This document shows, in pieces, positions 10,347 through 17,187 of a stretch of DNA of 17,187 bases. This DNA is from Chloromonas sp. AAM2 (taxonomy: Eukaryota; Chlorophyta; Chlorophyceae; Chlamydomonadales; Chlamydomonadaceae). Under the pieces are notes generated by a model. The model made no database searches. It was given only the letters and a program-made list of their open reading frames with translations, and was not told the DNA's origin. Location of the stretch: positions 464 to 17,650 of the forward strand of contig QAXH01001090.1 of the NCBI GenBank assembly GCA_004335635.1. The letters run 5' to 3'. Every line of letters starts with the position of its first letter. Positions within the stretch are counted from its first letter, which is position 1. A program made the position numbers and the translations under genes.

Positions 10347-12490
10347 TTAGAAGCACTTCCTGTGCACAATGTTGGGTCCAGTCTCCAGGTACTCTTCCCG
10401 TGTGATCCACATGCTCTGGAAGGTTGACAGCGATGATAGAATGGACCCGCCAATCCAGACGAGGAACTTGCGCTCTGGTGGTGCCACCACGCGCACCTTG
10501 ACCGCAGTCCCCCCAAGAGTGGTGATCTCGTTGAACAGCCTGTATAAGATGCACCAGACACTTCTTGTCATTCACCGGTCGTAGCATCTCGCAAGCAAGT
10601 GAAGTGGAGACTGGTCAACTAGCATATGCATGCCTTGCAGTCATAATTGTGGGGGGCTGGTGGAAGATCATCCAGAATATTGCAAAATCATCCAGATCTC
10701 AAGAGAAAATGACTATGCAGTAGTTAGTCTTAGCTTCAGTGTAAGCACTGGTGGTCTGTTGTTTACCCACCGGGATGAGATACCCTCAAACATGGAGGTA
10801 CCACCAGACAGCACGATGTTGTTGTACAGCTCCCTCCTGACGTCAATGTCACACTTGTTGATGGTGTCATGCACCAGGTGGTGCATGCCCTTGGCCTCAA
10901 GACCAACAAGGGAGGGGTCAAAGAGAACCTCAGGCGCCCTGCACAGACATATCAAAACCAAACAATGAGTTGTTCCGGATCGAACTATCTGGCTGCATGG
11001 CGTCCAATTGCTTCAGTTATGACTGCAAGCTTATAGCAGCGCACACCAGCAGAGTCCATAGGAGCCAGTCACAAGTCATGGAACTTACGTGGCTGAGCGT
11101 TCTCACCTGAAGCGTTCTGAGCCCACAGTGATGGAGTTGCCGTCTGGAAGCATGTACTCCTTGTCGATGGCTGAAGAGCTGGTGGATGCCGCGAGTTCGC
11201 CCTGGAAGTCCTGGGCGATGTAGCACAACTTCTCCTTGATGTCCCTGCACTCAGAACCATGATTGAATGGTCAGTCAATGGAGACCTCCTTGTGCAAGCA
11301 GTCAAGTGATGCTTCACTGGCTAACCACAAGTTGAAGCAACCAGCCAACCAACTCCCCTTCACTTGTAGATTGGACGGGCTGGAATTGCTCCCCTCTTGT
11401 GATAGCAACCTGACTGGAGTCTTACCTGACAATCTCCAGCTCGGCTGTGTTGGTAAGCTTGATGCCACCCTCTTGCAAGATGCGTGCCAGGTATTGAGTC
11501 AGGTCACGACCAGCAATGTCCAGGCGGCCAATGGCGTGAGGCATGGAGTAGCCTGAGCAGACCACCCAGCAAATGAACAAGGCATCAGCCAAAGAAAGTT
11601 AAACACATCATCATCATCATCATCATCATCAAGAGGTGCTCAGAATGCATGACCAAACAAGCGAGAAAAGACAGTACTTGCTTACAAAGTCACTAGCCGA
11701 ACATTGCTGTCGCGTACCAGGTGCAAATCATGCTCAAGCTACACTCACCCTCAAAGATTGGGACAGTGTGGGTGACACCATCACCAGAATCGCAGACGAT
11801 ACCAGTGGTACGGCCAGAGGCGTACAAGGAGAGCACAGCCTGAATTGCGACGTACATAGCTGGGACGTTGAAGTCCTCGAACATGAGCGTGGTCATCTTC
11901 TCACGGTTGACCTTTGGGTTCATTGGTGCCTCCGTCAACATCACTGGGCGAGTGCTCACATCCACACGCAGTTCGTTGTCAAAGGTGTGACGCCAGATGG
12001 CCTCCATCTCCTCCCTGAAGACGGCAGTGAACAGATGCAAGACAGCATAGGCCCACCTTGAGATGTTGAGCGCCTTCTCCAAGACTGGCTTACATGCAGA
12101 TGGTGCTCTGGGCTCAACGTTATTTCAAAATGCGTCTTACCAGTTGGTGACAATGCCATGGGCGATGGGGTAGCTGAGGGATAGGATACCACGGCGTGAT
12201 TGAGCTTCATCACCCACGTAGAACTCCTTCTGTCCCATGCCAAGCATAGCCATAGTGTGTCTTGGCTTGCCGATGATGGAGCTGAAGACTGTACGGGGAG
12301 CATCCTCACCGCTGAAGCCCGCTTTCACCATGCCCGAGCCTGCAAGGCAGATAAAGACAGGTGGGTGATCCAGGCTGGACATGGAGCGCGAGCTGATTGC
12401 AGGCTGCGGTTGCGCGTCTTGCACCCGCGCAATAAGACGGGCTTTCAACTCACCATTGTCACACACGATGCAGGGCTCAGCTTCGGCCAT
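10347..12490 (-). CDS. Actin, diverged (NAP1-like candidate), 7 exons, complete
   Basis: Exons in transcript order: 12490-12454, 12339-12141, 12014-11749, 11552-11426, 11244-11107, 10938-10771, 10539-10347. They total 1128 bases, 375 codons plus TAA, the usual actin length, and are collinear with muscle actin numbering. The product is an ATP-binding cytoskeletal protein. Nucleotide-site residues are intact: D11, S14, K18, Q137, D154, D157, H161, G182, E214, K336 region. H73 and C374 are kept, and the end is IVHRKCF. Many surface residues differ from conventional actin: the DNase loop has T41, M42, A43 and L45; position 32 is Ser; the hydrophobic plug has L266, V267, L269 and K272; position 206 is Leu rather than Arg. 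A diverged second actin is known in Chlamydomonas (NAP1). Assignment to NAP1 is inference from this divergence; a conventional but fast-evolving actin is the alternative. Confidence 0.97.
11371..11402 (+). repeat. Short dispersed element A, copy 1
   Basis: TTGGACGGGCTGGA, ten variable bases, then TCTTGTGA. The same 14-base and 8-base blocks with the same 10-base spacing recur at 15936-15967. This copy lies in the actin intron between exons 4 and 5. Confidence 0.6.
11607..11631 (+). repeat. (ATC)n microsatellite
   Basis: About eight perfect ATC/CAT trinucleotide repeats lie in the actin intron between exons 3 and 4. This is an ordinary intronic microsatellite. Confidence 0.9.
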
Positions 12491-13909
12491 CCTGCGGACA
12501 AGGTGTAGCGCAACAGGATCTCAGCTTCCTTGGTGTCGACTTGCACCAGCAACTACGGGGACGATGGTCAAATATCTCAACAAGAACATGACATGGATGT
12601 GATCATGTGCAGCCATGCGAGACGAAAGACGAGGATCGGGCTGCTGGGGTCCGGAGCCGGTGAGGGTGAGCTCAGGCAGCTCGGCTCACACCGTCCCCGG
12701 ATCCTCCGTCTTGTGCCCGCGTGTTAACTGCTATGGTTAATGCATGTCTGATGAGCTGCCCAGGACTCCGTTGCGCTGCTGTTTTTGTGTGGGCTCCTTG
12801 CGAGGCCTGATGATGAACAGCAGAGGCGATCACCGCGGAGCAGCCCACATTGTGCAGATGTTATAACCAACAGCTTCAGATGTGGCAAGCCTGCTTCAAG
12901 GCGAAGAAATGAGCCCAGCCTTCAGCACCTTCCTCGCACCTGCTTCTTTTGGACTTGCGGTGGAGAGGAGGATGGACTGTGAATGAGTGAAGTCGATACA
13001 CAGGTGGTCTGCCGCAAGTGCAGCGCGATGGGCTGACATTCAAGATTTATGAGTTCCCAAGGTTCCCGTTTCAATCTGAGTAACGGCGAACAACATCGGA
13101 CGCTTGACCACCAAGCAAGTAGAACTTATGACGCAGCAACGTATCCTGATCAGCGCGCAGAGCACCGCTGAAAGGAGAGCTTACTTAGTGACCTTGCTGG
13201 TCGTTTCAGCCCTGTACCACTGGCAGCGATAACTCCAGAGGGATAGCCTAGCTGGGCATTGTCGGCAGCTGGGACACAGCATCTGTATCTGCTAACTGAC
13301 AACATCTGGCATGGGTGGATTTTCCCTCGCCCTGCTAAGTGTTTGATGATACGCATATGAAACCTTCTCACAGCAAGAGTATGAGCAAGCATGAAGGTCC
13401 CAGACGAGTGTGGCGCCCAGGAATTCCTTTTCTCAGTGTTCCCAGGAATTCCTTTCTCTATGTTACGTGTCACTGCTGGACCAAGGTTCAACGTGGAACA
13501 GTTTCAAACTGATGTGGTCACGTCGTACATGCTAAATTCCACGCCCATTCAAAGCGACAAAGTTGTTGCAGGCAAATTGACTGCTTTGGAAGAGAGCAGT
13601 AACACGCATAAGTAATAACAGCTCTCGGCTAATGCAAGAGAGTAATGCTTGTCAGAGCGAGAGTACGCATGCCGTACCAAACTTACAGGTGCTGACACCT
13701 TTGCTGCATTTGACATGGTACGTACGAAAGCTTGAACAGTGGTTGCTGCCGCCAGAACATTATTACCAGTTCAATGAAGTAGAAGCTGAATGGAACAGCT
13801 GATCTTATTTTATTACCAACTTGTGCAGGGTGCACAGCCAGCCACACTGCCTATGGTGGCTGTCCGAGTTCTTTGGATGGAGCCAGTGTAGTACGTCTCT
13901 CTCGAGATG
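12491..13909. other. Region upstream of actin, no recognised gene
   Basis: This stretch should contain the actin promoter and 5' leader, reading leftwards. No certain TATA box was found. Small GT-AG bounded pieces on the plus strand (13689-13717 and from 13830) have good splice-like borders but no recognisable coding content. A short imperfect tandem repeat containing CAGGAATTCCTTT occurs at about 13420-13460. Confidence 0.4.
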
Positions 13910-13917
13910 TATATAAA
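13910..13917 (+). promoter_or_regulatory. TATA-like box
   Basis: TATATAAA is followed 64 bases later by an ATG at 13981 (MHNCSAPPL...). This could be the promoter of the gene whose last exon is at 14572-14843. An exon 13981-14020 would join it in the right phase, but its donor (GGTTGAA) is weak. Confidence 0.25.
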
Positions 13918-14339
13918 CCAGTCAAGGCTAGAAGGGTAAACCTTCGCAGACCTTTCCCACACTGGTTACCAGTTCAAACCATGCACAACTGCAGCGCACC
14001 ACCTCTCAACCACAAACACGGTTGAAGTCAAGCTTGTTGCATTTTTGCCCAGCTTGGGTATGCATTGCATAATTGTTTTGACAAGCAGGCGAGGTCTCAC
14101 ATTCCTAAGAGTTGCTGTACGTACTTGTCATCAGATCAGTTGCCGGTGCAGCTGCTGTCCTAGCATCTATGCGAGACGAGGCTTTCATACAAGGTAAAGC
14201 ATAACTTGCAATCACAATCGAATGTGAAAATGCGAGTCCGCTGGGGCTTGAAGGAATACACTTGATCAAGCACCAGGCCCAGTGCACACGGCCATGATAG
14301 CACTGCCGATGTCCGGTTGCCCTGCTCACATCATGTCAC

Positions 14340-14370
14340 AAAAAAAAAAGTTTGCCAGTTCTGGGACAGT
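14340..14370 (-). repeat. Dispersed short repeat, copy 3
   Basis: On the minus strand the 17-base core is followed by AC and a tract of about ten T residues. It lies about 200 bases before the exon at 14572 and faces away from it. Confidence 0.85.
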
Positions 14371-14571
14371 TTGTGTGAATAGGTCTGTATTAACGCCAGG
14401 AACCCTTGTGCGTCAGTAAACATGTGTATGTGTGCATGTGAGGGTAGCCAAATAGTCCGGAACGAGTTACCTCCATTTGGTGCGCAGTTTACTTTACGGT
14501 TTTCGGTCAGGTGATGCGCGCAAGAAATATCGTGCTCAGTAAGGTCTGACTGTTGCACACTGAACTTGCAG

Positions 14572-14843
14572 GCCAGTCCAAAGGCTTGTGCGCGGAGACT
14601 GACGGCTACAAGAGGATGGAACAGCTGGTGATCGAGAGCAAGGCTTTCCACAACAGCCCTACAACCCGTTGGATGGATTGGTTTGGGCGCCCCAAGGGCA
14701 GCCACTATGAGGAGTTCATGCAGCTTGCACTTGAGATGGGTTGGCTAGTCCATGATGATGCAGCAGTGGAGAATCTCTTGGCCAACAAAGGCCTCATCCA
14801 GCAGACGCTGCGGCAGCGCAAGCGCAGGGCAGACCGTCATTAG
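14572..14843 (+). CDS. Last exon of an unrecognised protein
   Basis: A splice acceptor (CTTGCAG, 14565-14571) is followed by an open frame of about 90 codons to TAG at 14841-14843. The exon starts in phase 1 (GC completes a Gly codon). The peptide looks like real globular protein: KRMEQLVIESKAF, TTRWMDWFGRPKGSHYEEF, ALEMGWLVHDDAAVENLL, then a basic tail QTLRQRKRRADRH. Trp, Glu and Leu are well spread and helices are likely. I do not recognise the family. A first exon at 13981-14020 fits the phase but has a weak donor; otherwise upstream exons have not been found. No TGTAA motif lies near the stop. The exon is flanked by repeat copies 3 and 4 in opposite orientations, so it might lie inside, or have been carried by, a repeat-bounded segment. 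Confidence 0.5.
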
Positions 14844-14922
14844 ACTGGCACAGTTCTTGAGCAACACCTCGTGCAACACCACTTCCAGTCACAGACACGC
14901 CTCACCACACGAACGTGTCAAA

Positions 14923-14955
14923 TTGTCCCAGAACTGGCAAACTTCTTTTTTTTTT
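14923..14955 (+). repeat. Dispersed short repeat, copy 4
   Basis: The 17-base core is followed by ACTTC and ten T residues. It starts 80 bases after the stop of the exon at 14572-14843. Confidence 0.85.
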
Positions 14956-15758
14956 GGCATGGGCTTGTCACTCATGCTTGAGTTCACGCTTGTCAATGCC
15001 CATCCAACGCAGGACATGATCACTGTGTGGCATGGCACAACGCATCATGCCTCATGTGCACACCATGGCAGCAGACATGCAGCCAACTTATGTGGGCACC
15101 CAGTGCAACCATGGAGCAGCAGGCGCATGCTAGAATTGAACGTGCTGCATGAATGCATATCCGGCAGAATGCTCGAGGCAGTCAGATGAGGTATACGCAG
15201 CTGTCAAGTCCTTGGCTCAGTGTCAAGCCTGGCAATGGAATTCACGCTAATATGTCAAGGGGGCACATACCGCTGATGAGTCAACATGAGAGCCACTCTC
15301 AGGCCCTCCATCAAAATTTGGCTCATGCTTATTGTGCAGTCTAACTGAAAGCATTAAAAGAATAGATGTGAAGTGGAGCAGCTGCCGTGTCATATGAACA
15401 CGTGTCAATGACATCCGACATGGCTCCGGTCACTCTCAGCAGCAGATGCGCAAAATAATCAGAAGTTGCAGCTGCGGGTGGCAGCCAGGTCAGGCCCAGC
15501 TTGCCGACGCAGAGGCAGAGTTTGTCAGTTCGGTCATTCAAGCTGCACTTGTTCAGTTGTATCAGGTCGTGTGGACGCAGTGGTTAGATCACCCAGTATC
15601 TTCTGGGAGCGGGTCACTTCAGTGTACCAATTGAACCTGCAGCATGGTTTGACGAAACAATCATCAAATGTTTGCCAGAGACACTATCTCAAAATGCAAC
15701 CATGCAATGCAGTTGCACAGAGGTAATTCTGGATGACGTGAAATTGAAAGTGTCTGTT

Positions 15759-15794
15759 GACTGCTGGGAAGATTGTTGGGAAGACTGTTGGGCG
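15759..15794 (+). repeat. 12-bp tandem repeat, 3 units
   Basis: Units at 15759-15770, 15771-15782 and 15783-15794 differ at one to three positions. They encode CWEDCWEDCW in one frame, but no gene is supported here. Confidence 0.75.
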
Positions 15795-15935
15795 CTCATG
15801 TGGAAAACCTGTGGACTGACTGAGCGTTGTAAGGTGTGGGTTTTGAAGTCAGAGTCAGAGTAACGCTTGTGACCTGTTAATCCGTGGCTACATATTGCCA
15901 CCAGCGCCCTCTGAGCACAATCCTTCGCATGATTG

Positions 15936-15967
15936 TTGGACGGGCTGGATACCCTTCCTTCTTGTGA
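15936..15967 (+). repeat. Short dispersed element A, copy 2
   Basis: This is the second copy of the TTGGACGGGCTGGA, 10-base spacer, TCTTGTGA arrangement found at 11371-11402, in the same orientation. Confidence 0.6.
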
Positions 15968-16048
15968 AAAAGCAGTCACAGGTGGTATTCAAAATGCCCT
16001 GATGTAGGAGTGAGATGCAATCACAACGGGTCTGGTTCCATCAACCAC

Positions 16049-16845
16049 TCATGAACCATACCTTCCCTCCCCTGCCCACCTGCTGACAATCATGCCGCAC
16101 ACAGTGGCTTGCGCGAAGGAGGTGACGCCAATGGCCATCAGGAACCCCGCAGTGCCCATTTGCAACTTGACTCCCAGAAGCCAGGACAGGGGCACGCCCA
16201 CCATCCAGTACGAGCACAGCTGCAGACGGGCGCCCAGCGCTTGCCGCCCACACGCTCGCAGCACTCCGTTCAGCACTACATTCATGCCGTCCGCTGCATG
16301 AACACCACGCAACATCACAACTGACAGTAAAGCAAGCATGCTGACCGTCTTCAGAACATCTGTTATGACTAACTTGGCATGCGACGCTCTTGCTTTGAGC
16401 TTGCACACAAACATGCCCCGATCATCCCATCACCAGGCGTTGGTTCCCTTGTAGGGCGAGCGAGTGACTCGGGTACATTGCCATCTAGTGTTGATGTTAG
16501 GAATGGATGTAACAGTCAAGGTGTCTAAACTGAGTAGACAGTACAGGAAGCTACAGGGCTTCATGACTTGTGTCAACTCTCTGTGACCCACCCAATGTGT
16601 TGCATGCCACAATAGGCACGATGCCCAGGGCTATGGTGAGCAGTGAGGCGTCCCCAGGGCAGAAGAACTCCACAAGCTGCGTGGCAAAGCACATGATCAC
16701 GGAGGCCAGCACCACCTGCTGCACGGCCACCATGCTCAGCGCACTCCAGAAGTAGCCCCGGGCCGCCCGGGCGTCGCCGGCCCCCAGCGCATTGGAGATG
16801 CGAGTGCATGTGGCCGTGGCGATGCTCTGCGGGAACATGTAGAAC
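16049..16845 (-). CDS. MATE-family efflux transporter, C-terminal part (5' exons outside the window)
   Basis: Two exons are clear: 16845-16592 (84 codons, flanked by acceptor CCTGCAG and donor GGTGGGT) and 16293-16049 (81 codons with TGA), joined in frame. The first holds FYMFPQSIATATCTRISNAL and GAGDARAARG, matching the conserved start of the second half of eukaryotic MATE proteins (P-x-G/S-x-x-x-A-x-x-x-R-x-x-N-x-L-G-A-G), then helices. The second holds DGMNVVLNGVLRACGRQ, matching the family's D-x-x-Q/N-x-x-x-x-G-x-x-R-G-x-G motif, then LCSYWMVGVPLSWLLG and a last helix. MATE proteins exchange cations (H+ or Na+) for drugs, organic acids or metabolites across plasma or organelle membranes. 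The N-terminal half lies beyond 17187. The end is uncertain: either read-through to TGA at 16049, or splicing from a donor at 16079 (CAGGTGGGC) to an unseen exon. Confidence 0.9.
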
Positions 16846-17187
16846 CTGCAGGGCGCACGGGACGGCAGGCGCTGCACAACGAGAGATAGAAACAAGTAGC
16901 AACAGAGCAATCGTGTGCGGCAGCAGTGGGAGGGAATAGACACAGAAGCCTTTGCTCAGCCCCGTCTGCTGAGGGCAAGTCACCCATGGGTAGACACAGT
17001 TGTGCTGTGGGTCAGCTGAGTGTAGTTACCGTTCCGCATTGCTTTGTATCTGAATGGTGAAAATGACACAATGCGCTACAAAAAGAAAGAAGTTTGCCAG
17101 TTCTGGGACACTTTTAGTGAGGCCATTGGAACCAGTGTTGTGCTGTGGTAATTGGCTCAGTACTGGCAGTGAAACCTGTTCTACAAA
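16846..17187. other. Intron of the MATE gene, with repeat copy 5
   Basis: The acceptor at 16846-16847 shows that this stretch is intron on the minus strand. No further MATE exon is seen up to the window edge. The dispersed repeat at 17080-17111 lies within it. Confidence 0.6.
17080..17111 (-). repeat. Dispersed short repeat, copy 5
   Basis: On the minus strand the 17-base core is followed by ACTTCTTTCTTTTT. The T-tract is interrupted by one C, unlike the other copies. Confidence 0.8.

Larger units (their letters stand above)
14956..16048. other. Intergenic region left of the MATE gene
   Basis: No gene is recognised. It contains element A copy 2 (15936-15967) and three 12-base tandem units at 15759-15794 (GACTGYTGGGAA-like). 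Open frames at 15466-15726 and 15672-15863 have no splice support or familiar motif. The second one owes its Cys/Trp-rich run to the 12-base repeat. Confidence 0.4.

Noticed and set aside
13689..13891. Small plus-strand exons with good GT-AG borders
   Set aside because: The first piece is only 29 bases and the second ends quickly at stop codons in the possible frames; neither yields recognisable protein.
14752..15189. 145-codon open frame after the orphan exon
   Set aside because: It starts out of frame within that exon and runs through repeat copy 4; it is a shadow frame.
1..17187. A multi-gene defence, biosynthetic or mobile system
   Set aside because: The three recognisable genes are unrelated housekeeping types with separate transcription units; nothing suggests a cooperating cluster.

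Overview
This window looks like nuclear DNA of a green alga, most likely a chlorophycean of the Chlamydomonadales. The basis is mixed. Its genes are broken into many short exons by introns of about 185 to 1040 bases with standard GT-AG borders. The TGTAA polyadenylation motif typical of that group lies just after one stop codon. An intron holds plant-type telomere-like AAACCCTAAA repeats, and the actin is strongly diverged in a way that recalls the second actin (NAP1) of Chlamydomonas. The species cannot be fixed from the sequence alone. No bacterial operon, CRISPR array, rRNA or intact tRNA is visible.

Layout, left to right. Positions 1-1674 hold no firmly recognised gene: a 17-bp inverted repeat (54-156), a possible orphan last exon (259-536) and two copies of a dispersed short repeat (707-737, 778-807). 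From 1675 to 8834 on the plus strand lies a 12-exon gene for a membrane-anchored SPFH/prohibitin-family protein of the type common in bacteria. Its exon 2 carries an apparent reading-frame break within the conserved N-terminal motif. Its introns hold a Pol III B-box/tRNA-like relic (about 3995-4060) and a 28-bp minisatellite (7445-7543). From 12490 down to 10347 on the minus strand lies a complete 7-exon actin gene of exactly 375 codons, with normal ATP-site residues but altered filament-contact residues and a Leu in place of Arg206. The SPFH and actin genes converge.

The right third holds a likely last exon of an unknown protein (14572-14843, plus), flanked by two oppositely oriented copies of the dispersed repeat. 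A TATA-like box lies at 13910. At the right edge are the last two recognisable exons of a MATE-family multidrug/metabolite antiporter (16845 down to 16049, minus), whose 5' part lies beyond the window. A fifth copy of the repeat sits at 17080-17111.

The genes look functionally unrelated (membrane scaffold, cytoskeleton, transporter), as expected for a eukaryotic chromosome. The most unusual signals are the five-copy 17-bp core plus T-tract repeat, the frame break in the SPFH gene, the telomere-like minisatellite beside a splice acceptor, and the diverged actin.
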